This document shows positions 1-8,229 of a stretch of DNA of 64,000 bases, one piece after another. Each line of letters begins with the position of its first letter. The stretch's first letter is position 1. The position numbers and the translations under genes were made by a program. The DNA comes from Anoxybacillus tepidamans PS2. Lineage in GTDB: Bacteria; Bacillota; Bacilli; Bacillales; Anoxybacillaceae. The stretch is from NCBI RefSeq assembly GCF_000620165.1, contig NZ_JHVN01000014.1, positions 20,904-84,903 of the forward strand, read 5' to 3'. The notes below the pieces were generated by a model, which was given only the letters and a program-made list of their open reading frames with translations, had not been told where the DNA came from and did no database searches.

Positions 1-332
1 TGAGAAAGTGGCTGATGATTTTATTGATTTTTAGTTTATGGACTGTTGAATCCTTAAGCACCCCTCTCTATACGGCCAAAGCTGAAACCACGCCCCCTCT
101 ATATGCCAAATGGGGCCGGTTAGCCGTTCAGAAAACAAAAGAAAAATACCCAAACGCCAAAATAGTCGACTATCTTCACGTAGGCCGCAAGCAAGGAGCG
201 AATGTGACAAGCGAAAAATTTAAGCTATGGCTGAAAACAGATCGTAAAGAATTTGGCGTATTTGTCACGATTACTTTCAACACCGCCACTGAACAAGTGA
301 TTGGCATCACCTTCCAAGAAACGCCAAGATAA
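1..332 (+). CDS. DUF3889 family secreted protein (YqzG-like), start just outside the window
   Basis: Small exported protein of unknown function. Reading in frame back from the ATG at 15 gives the codons CTG, TGG, AAG, AGA and then the last two bases (TG) of a codon cut by the window edge. That codon is probably the real start, which would make the N-terminus MRKWLMILLIFSLW, a good signal peptide with a likely cleavage site after TAKA. The mature part is about 80 residues and has the AVQKTKEKYP and KEFGVFVTI blocks that I recognise from Bacillus YqzG/YhdC (DUF3889). It is followed directly by a strong terminator, so it ends its transcription unit. The family has no known activity. Confidence 0.8.
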   Translation, partial: RKWLMILLIFSLWTVESLSTPLYTAKAETTPPLYAKWGRLAVQKTKEKYPNAKIVDYLHVGRKQGANVTSEKFKLWLKTDRKEFGVFVTITFNTATEQVIGITFQETPR

Positions 333-362
333 ACGGCGCGGTCAAATCGCCGCGCCGTTTTC
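331..362 (+). terminator. Rho-independent terminator after the DUF3889 gene
   Basis: An 11-bp GC-rich perfect inverted repeat (AAACGGCGCGG / CCGCGCCGTTT) with an 8-nt loop begins at the stop codon and ends in TTTTC. Confidence 0.85.
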
Positions 363-420
363 GGTTCGCTCAATACGAATAAATAAAATCATTTACTCTG
401 ATACTTGCGATTGGAATGAA

Positions 421-466
421 CCTCCCCCACCTACACTTCGCTTAGAGGCGGGAGACTTCTCGGCGG
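421..466 (-). repeat. Solo IS605/IS1341-type end hairpin, no transposase
   Basis: Read on the minus strand, this stretch starts CCGAGAAGTCTCCCGCCTCT and closes with GTAGGTGGGGGAG, forming an imperfect hairpin. It closely matches the hairpin at 62861-62899, which lies just upstream of tnpB. No transposase or TnpB reading frame is next to it, so it looks like a relic or a non-autonomous end. Confidence 0.6.
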
Positions 467-503
467 GTTATGTTAATTGTCAATTTTGTGCAAATTTTAT
501 TTA

Positions 504-1634
504 TTAATGGACAATATCGACGTTCTTTTCCCGTTTTATAGCCCAAATATAAAGAAGAATACCAATTAATATGATCACGCTGTAAGCCGCGGGCCCGAAA
601 TAGATCGGCATACTGATCTCTGTAATTCGGACTACTAAGTAATCGATGCCGAATTTTAAAAACAAAATTACTAACGGAACTTGAAAGCCAACGAGCGATA
701 TATAATTAGAAACAAAGTTGGACAATACGCCAACAATAATCGTCAACACAAAAGCGAGTATATAAATACAGCCGACCGTCAACAAAATATATTGGAGAAA
801 CGTAAGGTGAAACCAGAATATTTCGTAAGAGAAAACGGAACTGATATCCGCTTTAAAAAACAAATGGACATCATTTCCTCGATACAACATAAAAAATAGA
901 GCGAGTTCAAGCGATGTTACCAATCCCGCTGCGATCAATGCAGCCCATAGCTTTAGGTGAAATAAGCGGCGGCCTGTCTTGCTTGCATATTGCAACAACA
1001 CGATATGCTGGCGGCGATCTCTTAGAAAGATCGGCGACACAACAAACATAACACTAACCGTAATCAAAATCGCCATGTTTCCTATAAGCGATTGATAATT
1101 GTCTAACACTTCACTAGACATGATATGCCCAGATGTTACAACTTCTTTTGTTCTTTTATATTCCTCTTGCGTTAGTGGCTTGTCGAAAGGCCAATCCCAT
1201 TTATGCTCATAATATTCTATTAAACTTTCCCGCGCTTGAAGCTCCCAAAATAAATCTCCCTGATCTGCAAACATGATTCGCCCCACAAGTTCGCCTATCT
1301 TCGGATTTTCCCGGTCCACTTCACGAAATTTCGCATACGTACCGATCCCCGCTTGCACGTACTCGGGCCGCGCCTGCAAATAGGCGTCCGCTTCTTTTTT
1401 CCTTTTTTCATACACCGCTTTAAAATGGGCAAATTCTTGATCGTTCATCATATATCCGTATTGCCGGATCATCTCCTTGGTCACTCGATAAGAATCCAGA
1501 GCTGGCCGGCCGTTTGGAAAATGGGTAAAGTCAAATTGAAGAAATAGATAATAAAAGAGAAGGCAAATAAGAAAAAGCAAGCAAACGATTTTCCATTGAA
1601 ATAGTTTTTTGAGTTCATATAAGATGATTCGCAT
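504..1634 (-). CDS. ABC-2 type transporter permease
   Basis: Integral membrane protein of 376 aa, predicted permease subunit of the ABC exporter encoded just upstream. One membrane helix lies near residues 15-33. A long hydrophilic stretch of roughly 150 residues follows, probably outside the cell, and then five to six helices in the C-terminal half. This is the layout of ABC-2 permeases with a large extracytoplasmic loop. The start has an AGGAG site 7 nt upstream. It is the last gene of the sigma-factor/ABC cluster and lies 11 nt after the other permease, so co-transcription and a heterodimeric channel are likely. The substrate cannot be read from the sequence. Confidence 0.75.
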   Translation of the reverse strand: MRIILYELKKLFQWKIVCLLFLICLLFYYLFLQFDFTHFPNGRPALDSYRVTKEMIRQYGYMMNDQEFAHFKAVYEKRKKEADAYLQARPEYVQAGIGTYAKFREVDRENPKIGELVGRIMFADQGDLFWELQARESLIEYYEHKWDWPFDKPLTQEEYKRTKEVVTSGHIMSSEVLDNYQSLIGNMAILITVSVMFVVSPIFLRDRRQHIVLLQYASKTGRRLFHLKLWAALIAAGLVTSLELALFFMLYRGNDVHLFFKADISSVFSYEIFWFHLTFLQYILLTVGCIYILAFVLTIIVGVLSNFVSNYISLVGFQVPLVILFLKFGIDYLVVRITEISMPIYFGPAAYSVIILIGILLYIWAIKREKNVDIVH

Positions 1635-1645
1635 ACAATCTCTCC

Positions 1646-2905
1646 TTAATGAATGGGTTCTTTTTTAAATTTGAGCAAAGTAATAGCCATTGCCGCTGTC
1701 AGCAAGACGATCCATACAATAATTGTCATTGGAACATAATTTTTAGGAAAGAACACATTCCAGCCCATGAACCAAAGATGCGGATTTAAAACTAGAGAAA
1801 AAGGGGTGTATATTGTCCAAAATAATGCTAAGGACGACTTAGGCATGATACCCGGTACAAAAACAGCAACGCCAAATCCGATGGCAAATAAAGCATAAGC
1901 GACATAGTTGTTTTTGCACCACATAGAAATCACATAGGCGACCATTGCGAAAAAAAGCTGGCAAATTATAAAAACGACGACAATCAATCCAAGGTAGGCA
2001 GCAAACGGTAATTTCCACCAGGAAATATACGGAAACGAAAACTCACGGTTAAAAAAGCTGCTAACTGGCACATGCCAAAGACCGCTATAGTCAAACAGAA
2101 GAAAATAGACGGATAAACTAGGTCCGACAATGGTGGTGCTCACACATAAGGCGGCGACTAAGCTGGCGGCTAACTTATCAACCATGAGTCTTCTTCCTCT
2201 TTTTGAACTATACGCCGTCAAATGGGTGCGGTTTTGAAATTCGTATGTCACGATATGCGCTGTTATCAGTACGACTAAAACCATCGTCTGAAAAATCATG
2301 GACCGCATCAAGTCTTTAAACAAAAGCGCATGCATCCGATATATCATGCCGAAGAAAAACAATGTTTTATGCTCTCCGTTTTGAACCAGTTCGTCAAGAC
2401 GCTCGCCCAATTTTCTATAATAGTGCCTCGTATGTTCTGCCGCGGCTCCTTTTAAACCGTACCCGCGAATATCAGACAGCGCATTTTTTGACAAATCTAG
2501 CTTGCGATAAAAGTCGTCAATGTTCGAGATCGACTCATAATAGTTTTCAATCATTGCCGTCTCCATCATTACATGAAACTCAGCCTTGTTGAAATTCTCC
2601 CTATTTTTATATTCAGACGGCGCAAAGAAGTCGTTCGCGCGTTTGTATGTTTTACCGATTTTTTTGTTTGTCAGTTCGTTCATTTTTTCTAACTTCGCTA
2701 AATAGTAAACTCTCAGTTTCGCAAACATTTTTTCATCAATTTGATAGCCAAACTTGTCTACTAGTTCGTTTGTCACCTTTAATTCGTCGCGAATACCGGC
2801 ATGTTTATAGAGAAGCGAAAAGTTTAGAAATAAAAACAGCGATATTAATACATAGACAACTGGCGACCGAAATGCTTTTTTCAACTCCAGCTGCCAAAGG
2901 CTCAT
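1646..2905 (-). CDS. ABC-2 type transporter permease
   Basis: Second permease subunit, 419 aa, with the same topology as its downstream neighbour: one N-terminal helix (about residues 13-30), a hydrophilic region of about 170 residues, then six or so helices. The ATG overlaps the stop of the ATPase gene (ATGA), which indicates translational coupling, and GGGGAGGG lies 8 nt upstream. The two permeases share the architecture and an R-GRRL(F/M) segment before the second helix but are clearly diverged, so they are probably ancient duplicates forming a heterodimer. Substrate unknown. Confidence 0.75.
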   Translation of the reverse strand: MSLWQLELKKAFRSPVVYVLISLFLFLNFSLLYKHAGIRDELKVTNELVDKFGYQIDEKMFAKLRVYYLAKLEKMNELTNKKIGKTYKRANDFFAPSEYKNRENFNKAEFHVMMETAMIENYYESISNIDDFYRKLDLSKNALSDIRGYGLKGAAAEHTRHYYRKLGERLDELVQNGEHKTLFFFGMIYRMHALLFKDLMRSMIFQTMVLVVLITAHIVTYEFQNRTHLTAYSSKRGRRLMVDKLAASLVAALCVSTTIVGPSLSVYFLLFDYSGLWHVPVSSFFNREFSFPYISWWKLPFAAYLGLIVVVFIICQLFFAMVAYVISMWCKNNYVAYALFAIGFGVAVFVPGIMPKSSLALFWTIYTPFSLVLNPHLWFMGWNVFFPKNYVPMTIIVWIVLLTAAMAITLLKFKKEPIH

Positions 2906-3783
2906 AGCGCGCCCTCCCCTCGCATCTCGTCGCGATATACATACAAAAACACATCTTCAAGATTCGGCTTCACCGCAGTCCATGCAGGTTCCGGCGCTCC
3001 TTTAGCAACAAAGCGAACTTTTAATAAACCGTCCTCTTGTCTTTCGGATAACGGAAAAACGCGTTGTTTCAATGTAGCGACTTGTTCGTACGAAATGACC
3101 GTTTCATATACGACGCCTTCCATCATTTTACAAATATGCAGGATCCGATCTTTGTATAAAATTTTTTGATCTTTAAGCATAATCACTTCATTGGCAATCG
3201 ACTCGACGTCAGATACGATATGCGTTGATAAAATCACGATGCGGTCCCTTCCTAATTCCGACAGCAAATTGCGAAAGCGCACGCGCTCCTTTGGGTCAAG
3301 CCCCGCCGTCGGCTCGTCCAATATTAATATTTTTGGGTCATTGAGCATCGCCTGTGCAATCCCGACACGCTGAATCATTCCGCCGGAAAACTTTTTCATT
3401 TTTTTGGTTGCTACATCGTCAAGGGCGACTAGTTTTAATAATCGATCGATTCGTTGCTCGAGCGTTTCTGGATCAATCCCCTTCAGCGCCCCGATATACG
3501 ATAAAAATTGCTTGGGGCTAAAGTTTTTATAATAGCCGAACTCTTGCGGCAAATACCCTAAAATTTCCCGATATGATTCGCCTAATGTGCTAATGTTTGT
3601 TCCGTTATATAAAATCTCTCCTTTGCTCGGAAAAATTAGCGTCGCCAATAGCTTGATCAACGTCGTTTTTCCCGCCCCGTTCGGCGCGAGCAGCCCGTAG
3701 ATTCCGCTCGAAAACTCTAAATCAATATCTTTCAGCGCTTCAAAGTTACCATAGTTTTTACTAACATGATTGACGACTAGCAT
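2902..3783 (-). CDS. ABC transporter ATP-binding protein
   Basis: Cytoplasmic ATPase subunit (293 aa) of the exporter. Visible motifs are Walker A APNGAGKTT (residues about 33-41), signature FSGGMIQRVG, Walker B ILILDEPTAGLDP and an H-loop in STHIVS. The Walker A starts APNGAGKTT rather than the usual G-P-N-G. The C-terminal 70 residues after the nucleotide-binding domain are of the kind found in DrrA/CcmA-like export ATPases. The gene sits 1 nt after the upstream membrane-protein gene and overlaps the next permease by 4 nt. Confidence 0.9.
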   Translation of the reverse strand: MLVVNHVSKNYGNFEALKDIDLEFSSGIYGLLAPNGAGKTTLIKLLATLIFPSKGEILYNGTNISTLGESYREILGYLPQEFGYYKNFSPKQFLSYIGALKGIDPETLEQRIDRLLKLVALDDVATKKMKKFSGGMIQRVGIAQAMLNDPKILILDEPTAGLDPKERVRFRNLLSELGRDRIVILSTHIVSDVESIANEVIMLKDQKILYKDRILHICKMMEGVVYETVISYEQVATLKQRVFPLSERQEDGLLKVRFVAKGAPEPAWTAVKPNLEDVFLYVYRDEMRGEGAL

Positions 3784-3784
3784 A

Positions 3785-4540
3785 TTACACCACTCCTTCT
3801 GTTGTTCTTACTTGCATCATGTTTTTCAATTGTTGAATGTAGACAAAAATAAGGGTAATCACAACGACGAGATAGATCGAAATAGAGATCTGATTTAAAA
3901 TGAACAAATAAAAATGTTTGCTCCAAATAAACGCGCTGCTATTCAGGAGCACCCAACCGGTTAGCAACAATAGCCTCACGATTCGCAAGCGGCGACCGAG
4001 TAAAATAAATAACGCCAACACGGCAAACAGAAACAGGCCTGTTGCTGATATGAGAAATGCTTTAATGAATGAAATATAGTTATAAGCCATGACGGTTGCC
4101 GCAATCATCAATGTATTGACGGCAAAACAAAACACGCTAAAAATCAGCATTCGAAGCGAGGAAAGTTGAAAAATATCGTATTTGCACGTCATTTCAAGCT
4201 CGTATGTGCGATTGTCCCACATGCGATAAAAAGAGACGGAACAAACGAGCAAATACAGAAGCGGCGATGCGACAAAAATAAACGTATATATATTTTCCGC
4301 TTCGATATGCTCACGGGCGTGCAGCCCCATCGCTAAAAGCAGCGCCGTCCCCAAAATAACGAGAAAGAATAGCTCTGTATAATTCGGCAATAAAGTATAA
4401 AATCCAAGCTGTCGATAGAGCGTATATACTTTGCGAAAAAACGGCTCTTTATCAGGCATTCCCTTTTGCACAATAAAATGGACATGTTTGGCAATCTCTT
4501 CATCGCTCGGAAAGTCCAATTGAAATCGTTCTTTATTCAT
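3785..4540 (-). CDS. Polytopic membrane protein of sigma/ABC module, possible regulator of the sigma factor
   Basis: Protein of 251 aa with a soluble N-terminus of about 60 residues followed by six predicted membrane helices. It overlaps the sigma gene by a few nucleotides. I chose the third in-frame start (MNKERF) because AGGTG lies 6 nt before it, whereas the GTG and ATG further upstream overlap that site. The position directly after an ECF sigma gene is where anti-sigma factors usually lie, and the soluble N-terminus followed by membrane helices fits that role. I see no zinc-binding HxxxCxxC anti-sigma motif, so the role is inferred from context only. Confidence 0.6.
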   Translation of the reverse strand: MNKERFQLDFPSDEEIAKHVHFIVQKGMPDKEPFFRKVYTLYRQLGFYTLLPNYTELFFLVILGTALLLAMGLHAREHIEAENIYTFIFVASPLLYLLVCSVSFYRMWDNRTYELEMTCKYDIFQLSSLRMLIFSVFCFAVNTLMIAATVMAYNYISFIKAFLISATGLFLFAVLALFILLGRRLRIVRLLLLTGWVLLNSSAFIWSKHFYLFILNQISISIYLVVVITLIFVYIQQLKNMMQVRTTEGVV

Positions 4541-5078
4541 GGGCATCACCTATCAATTTTTTTATTTTTCTTATCGTGCTATAAAATTTTGTTTTTACCG
4601 TCGATTCGGTTAAACCAGTAGCCTCGGCAATCTCTGCAAAAGTATATTCACCAAACAGCTTAAGGCGGAACACTTGCTGGGCAGACGCTTCCAACGCATT
4701 CAAAGCCGCCAAAATCCGCTCCACTTCCTCCTTGTATTCTAATTTCAGCGTAAAATCTTCTTCTTTTCCCAGTTCGCCATCGATCTGCACCGATGTTTGA
4801 TGCTGCCGATAGTATTTGGAACGGTAATAGTTAACGATTTGATAAGTCGCAATACGGTATAGCCACGTTCGAAATGACGATTTTTTCTCGTCATACGAAT
4901 GGATTGAACGCAACATACTAATAAACGTCTCTTGTGTTAAATCCATTGCCAACTCTTTGTTTAACGTTTGCTTGTAAAGATAAGTGTACAAATCCTTATA
5001 ATAAAAGCTGACGAGTTGGTTAGCGGCATCACGATCCGATTTTTTTACTTTGGCAATCCATTTCTGTACTTGGTCCAT
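4533..5078 (-). CDS. ECF-type sigma-70 family RNA polymerase sigma factor
   Basis: 181-aa alternative sigma factor with only regions 2 and 4. Region 2 is visible as DLTQETFISMLRSI followed by FRTWLYRIATYQIVNYYR (about residues 45-85). Region 4 is the C-terminal helix-turn-helix, FAEIAEATGLTESTVKTKFY (about 145-165). It is first in a five-gene minus-strand cluster and overlaps the next gene, so it probably directs transcription of the adjacent membrane protein and ABC exporter, as ECF factors often do. The promoter it recognises was not identified by eye. Confidence 0.9.
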   Translation of the reverse strand: MDQVQKWIAKVKKSDRDAANQLVSFYYKDLYTYLYKQTLNKELAMDLTQETFISMLRSIHSYDEKKSSFRTWLYRIATYQIVNYYRSKYYRQHQTSVQIDGELGKEEDFTLKLEYKEEVERILAALNALEASAQQVFRLKLFGEYTFAEIAEATGLTESTVKTKFYSTIRKIKKLIGDAHE

Positions 5079-5461
5079 TTGTTTCGACTCCCACTTCTTC
5101 CCTTGGCAAAGCTTTCATTCATATATTCGCAATTTGTTAGAAAATAGTTTTAGAGTTTAAAAAATTTGTTTAAAATACATCAAAAATCTCTATAAAACTC
5201 CAACATCCCTTTTTAAAAAAATGTGATCATTTTGATAATATAACCAAACTATATTTGTTTGCTCATTGAGTCACTACGATTAAGGAAGCCAACTGCTACT
5301 TTTTCTAAGATGTGACTTCGCTTTCTGTACAATATAAAAATAACCTAGCAAACAGAAGAGCCACAGTTTCAATAACGAACACACGTGCTATAATATAGTA
5401 AAGCAAACTCTTACAACACTGAAACAAGTGTATAATTGTATCGCTGCAAGGAGGAGAACGG
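5079..5461. promoter_or_regulatory. AT-rich divergent intergenic region with two possible promoters for the GyrI-like gene
   Basis: About 380 bp of AT-rich DNA between the sigma gene and the GyrI-like gene. Two perfect TATAAT hexamers point toward the plus-strand gene, at 5389-5394 and 5431-5436. The -35 candidates are poor (GTTTCA 17 nt before the first, CTTACA about 15 nt before the second). No gene or hairpin of note was seen. The promoter of the sigma operon must also lie here but is not obvious. Confidence 0.4.
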
Positions 5462-5967
5462 ATGAACCACAAAATGATTGAAAAAGACCCATTTCAAGTA
5501 GTCGGAGTCAAACGAACCTTCTCATCAAGCAACGGAGAACACGTGACAGGCATTCCGAAACTGTGGGAAGAAGTTCATCAAGATGGAACGATTGATTTAT
5601 TATTAACGCTGAACAACGGCTCGTTAAAAGGAGTGCTTGGCGTATGCGCTTCAAGCGGCGATGCGGAGCAAACGATCGATTATTGGATTGCTGTTGAACA
5701 CAACGGAGATGCCCTGCCCGATGGACTAGCCAAATTTGAAATCCCGTCATCCAAATGGGTCGTGTTCGAGGTGCGCGGCCCGATGCCAGAGGCGATGCAA
5801 AAAGCGTGATGCCAGAGGCGATGCAAAAAGCGTGGGCGTATATTTTTTCCGAATGGTTTCCGACACAACCTTACCAATATGCGGGAACGCCGCAACTCGA
5901 GGTATATCCGGACGGGGACCCGTCGAGTCATGATTATCGTTCAGAAATATGGGTGCCGATTCGATAA
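5462..5967 (+). pseudogene. GyrI-like / AraC effector-binding domain protein, broken by a 26-bp tandem duplication
   Basis: The first 115 codons encode the N-terminal part of a GyrI-like small-molecule binding protein (PFQVVGVKRTF, IPKLWEEV, WVVFEVRGP). The frame then hits a stop. A 26-bp unit is present twice in tandem at 5782-5833. Removing one copy restores a 159-aa protein, reading MPEAMQKAWAYIFSEWFP and ending EIWVPIR, the normal length and end for this family. As written the product lacks the last third of the fold. The start has an AGGAGG site (5450-5455) 6 nt upstream. It is either a recent mutation or an assembly artefact. Confidence 0.85.
5782..5833 (+). repeat. 26-bp perfect tandem duplication
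   Basis: The unit beginning GATGCCAGAGGCGATGC and ending AAAAAGCGT occurs at 5782-5807 and again at 5808-5833 without a mismatch. Because 26 is not a multiple of 3 it shifts the frame of the gene around it. Confidence 0.95.
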
Positions 5968-6070
5968 ATAAGCATTCAACTAGAAAAAATGAAAGGGGCT
6001 TCTTTGTCAAAGCGGCTCCTTCATTTATTACGCGCCCGTTTTGCTAGGTGACACACGCATAAAATCGCTT

Positions 6071-6100
6071 ACCTCCTTCCCATACTATCAGCAAGGAGGT
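6071..6100 (+). promoter_or_regulatory. Hairpin that pairs with the ribosome-binding site of the DUF3892 gene
   Basis: ACCTCCTT at 6071-6078 is the exact reverse complement of AAGGAGGT at 6093-6100, which is the Shine-Dalgarno of the gene starting at 6108. The loop is 14 nt. In the mRNA the ribosome site would be closed in an 8-bp helix, suggesting translational control, perhaps by temperature or by upstream translation. Only the complementarity is seen; the regulatory role is inferred. Confidence 0.55.
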
Positions 6101-6107
6101 GAGCGTA

Positions 6108-6332
6108 ATGGCGGAAAAAGTCGTAGCGGTCCGCAAAAACGGCGATGGCGATATTGTAGAATTGAAGCTGTCTTCGGGGCGGGTTGTCGATTACAAGCAG
6201 GCGCAAGTGATGGCACAAAACGGTGAAATTGAAGGTGTGAATACGTTTAGAGGAAAGGACGGCGACTTGCATCTTCGCAGCAACGCCGACGGAGACCCAA
6301 GCAACAACCTCGACAATTTGCCGACGTTTTAA
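6108..6332 (+). CDS. DUF3892 domain small protein
   Basis: 74-aa soluble protein with no known function. It begins MAEKVVAVRKNGDGDI and ends NNLDNLPTF. A paralogue at 40041-40274 shares the layout: K-N-(D/E)-G near the N-terminus, S(S/T)GRV--Y, then DG or EDG, and a C-terminal ENLPTF or DNLPTF. I start at ATG 6108 because the AAGGAGGT site is 7 nt upstream; the GTG at 6099 lies inside that site. The site itself can pair with an upstream ACCTCCTT. The family is common in Bacillus as stand-alone small proteins. Confidence 0.8.
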   Translation: MAEKVVAVRKNGDGDIVELKLSSGRVVDYKQAQVMAQNGEIEGVNTFRGKDGDLHLRSNADGDPSNNLDNLPTF

Positions 6333-6334
6333 CA

Positions 6335-6360
6335 GAAAAGAGCCTATAACGGCTCTTTTC
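6335..6360. terminator. Bidirectional intrinsic terminator
   Basis: GAAAAGAGCC and GGCTCTTTTC form a 10-bp stem with a 6-nt loop, giving T-rich tails both ways between convergent genes. Confidence 0.8.
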
Positions 6361-6885
6361 TTACAACTTATTTGTCTGGGCTAACTGGGATTGAATATAC
6401 GTTCTCGTTTCTTCCACGTCCTCCACATCCCTTTTTGGAATAATACATGCGCTCACCGCGCTATTGTACAAATAAAAGTAACCTTCACTTTCCTTAAAAT
6501 CTTTTATGCCCGACCAGCTTACTTTCGTTTCGCCGCACGAGGTTGAATCAACAACTCCCTCCTCTGTCATGACGAGGTGATGTTCCCCTACCAATCCTTC
6601 GTTATTTCCATCCCGGATCATTCTTTTGGCGTTGCGGGCTACAACTCTATAAAAGTAATTCGGATAAAACACGATCCACAAAAGTCCCATAATAAAAAAT
6701 GTGGTTAGCAATCCTAACAAAGAAAGGTTTCCGATTTTGGAAAATACGTAGGCAAGCAAAGGAAAAATAATCGGTGTCACAAACCGCTGCATATTCAATG
6801 TCCTCTGAGCGGCTTTAGAGTTTCTTACATGAAACAAATTAAAGTTGATATAGTCTTCTTCTGTTAGTCGATAACGAATTTCCAT
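6361..6885 (-). CDS. YcxB-like family membrane protein
   Basis: 174-aa protein with an N-terminal YRLTEEDYINFNLFH segment, two membrane helices at about residues 38-75 and a C-terminal soluble domain (SWSGIKDFKESEGYFYLY) typical of the YcxB-like family. Function unknown; members are membrane-anchored with a PH-like cytoplasmic domain. I start at the ATG at 6885, which has GGAGG 10 nt upstream; the longer frame to 6918 has no ribosome site of its own. It lies 22 nt downstream of the nucleotidyltransferase gene on the same strand. Confidence 0.75.
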   Translation of the reverse strand: MEIRYRLTEEDYINFNLFHVRNSKAAQRTLNMQRFVTPIIFPLLAYVFSKIGNLSLLGLLTTFFIMGLLWIVFYPNYFYRVVARNAKRMIRDGNNEGLVGEHHLVMTEEGVVDSTSCGETKVSWSGIKDFKESEGYFYLYNSAVSACIIPKRDVEDVEETRTYIQSQLAQTNKL

Positions 6886-6907
6886 TTTGTAGTTTCCTCC
6901 ATGATAC

Positions 6908-7489
6908 TTAATGTTCAACGACAGTCCAAACGGTCACGTTCGGCCAGGTGTTTTGCCAATTTTTTTTGCATAGGCGTTCCTCGTAAATTTGCATCAGTTT
7001 TTCGGATGCGCGGAAATGTGGAGTGGGTCGAATGCGCATGTTGATGGCATCATCTACTCCCCACGGGGCGGCCAGCACAACGTCGCCATTTTCGTTGAGC
7101 GCTACCCCTAGCGCTGTCGCGGTTTCAGGAAATTTTGCCATTGCATCAATCGATGAAAAATAAGGAGCCGAGCCATTGACGATGTGCATTCTTGCTTGAT
7201 TTTTTACCGACCATGGGAGGCCGGGAATCAGATTTCGCAACTGCCTTTCCCATTTCTTTTCCTTCTCTTCTTCCGTATGGATGCGATCAAAATAAATGAC
7301 ATCGATATCGGGAAGCGGCGTTCTTTTTGGAAAGCCGTGCAACACATCCCAAATTTTTGCGCGGACAAAGCCGGCACACACCCACCAATCGGGCAAATGC
7401 AACGATTGTACCGTCCGCAATATTTCCAGCATCCACTCGTCTTGCCGAATCAATTTAATAATGTCCTCTTCATTTTTTAATACTGTCAA
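6908..7489 (-). CDS. Nucleotidyltransferase family protein (NTP_transf_6 / DUF925)
   Basis: 193-aa protein of the nucleotidyltransferase-like family PF06042. Recognisable are WWVCAGFVRAKIWDVLHGF, PLPDIDVIYFD (the acidic pair of the nucleotidyltransferase fold) and a C-terminal INMRIRPTP block. The start is a TTG at 7489 with GGAGAT just upstream; the open frame extends upstream of it but overlaps the preceding gene and has no site. The substrate of this family is not known. Confidence 0.75.
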   Translation of the reverse strand: MTVLKNEEDIIKLIRQDEWMLEILRTVQSLHLPDWWVCAGFVRAKIWDVLHGFPKRTPLPDIDVIYFDRIHTEEEKEKKWERQLRNLIPGLPWSVKNQARMHIVNGSAPYFSSIDAMAKFPETATALGVALNENGDVVLAAPWGVDDAINMRIRPTPHFRASEKLMQIYEERLCKKNWQNTWPNVTVWTVVEH

Positions 7490-7545
7490 TGGATCTCCTC
7501 TCCCTAAAAGCAAAAAAACATTCACGCCCGCACTTACTTGTTCAA

Positions 7546-8004
7546 CTAAGCATTTCTTATGTTTTTCAATTTTAGAAATGAAACGAGTACATATAACAAG
7601 CAAGCAGCCATAAAAAGAACAGTAAAATAACGGCCCCCTGTCGTTGGAGAATTAGCTACTACAGCCCCCAACCCAAAAAGCAGTACACCAAACACGAAAT
7701 AAAACACGATCAGTTTTTTGACGTTATATCGAAACAGCAAATAACCTGTTAAAGTTACAAGGTAAATCAAACTTAGCACCATCAATATAGGAAAAATCGG
7801 TTTGAATTTGGCCGCATATATAAAATGATCAAGCTGCGAGATGTCCTTGCTGTTTTTGATGGAACCGTGAAGCATTTGCGAAAAAATCGCCGAATACTTC
7901 CATTCCCAAGGCAAATCTCTCAATGCACTTCCTTCATACCACGAAGCCAAGGATGAAAACACAAAAAGGAAAAAAGCAAGAACGTACTGTAAAATAAACC
8001 GCAC
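7546..8004 (-). CDS. DUF4306-like membrane protein (YjdJ-type)
   Basis: 152-aa membrane protein with four predicted helices at about residues 4-20, 70-90, 96-115 and 125-145. The motif SWYEGSALRDLPWEWKYS after helix 1 resembles Bacillus YjdJ (DUF4306). Function unknown. It is the first gene of a three-gene minus-strand run with the nucleotidyltransferase (56 nt gap) and the YcxB-like gene. Confidence 0.65.
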   Translation of the reverse strand: MRFILQYVLAFFLFVFSSLASWYEGSALRDLPWEWKYSAIFSQMLHGSIKNSKDISQLDHFIYAAKFKPIFPILMVLSLIYLVTLTGYLLFRYNVKKLIVFYFVFGVLLFGLGAVVANSPTTGGRYFTVLFMAACLLYVLVSFLKLKNIRNA

Positions 8005-8107
8005 TGCACCGTTCCCCCTTCTGATACAATTCGCTGGCGAACCGTAACCAATTTTTCAATCCACTACCATTTAAACATAAATGCATAAAAATCGGCAAGG
8101 AGATTTG

Positions 8108-8212
8108 ATGTATACAGCTTGCGATCTAAAAGAACACATATTTTTTACTATAACCTTTTCTTTTGGAAATACTGTAAATAATCATATAAAAATGAAAATT
8201 GGACACCTATGA
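8108..8212 (+). CDS. Possible 34-aa small protein
   Basis: Short frame MYTACDLKEHIFFTITFSFG... with an AAGGAG site (8098-8103) 4 nt before the ATG. Its stop (TGA, 8210-8212) overlaps an ATG of the following frame. No relatives recognised. It may be a real leader peptide or chance in AT-rich DNA. Confidence 0.3.
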   Translation: MYTACDLKEHIFFTITFSFGNTVNNHIKMKIGHL

Positions 8213-8229
8213 GAAAGGAGCAGCAAGCG

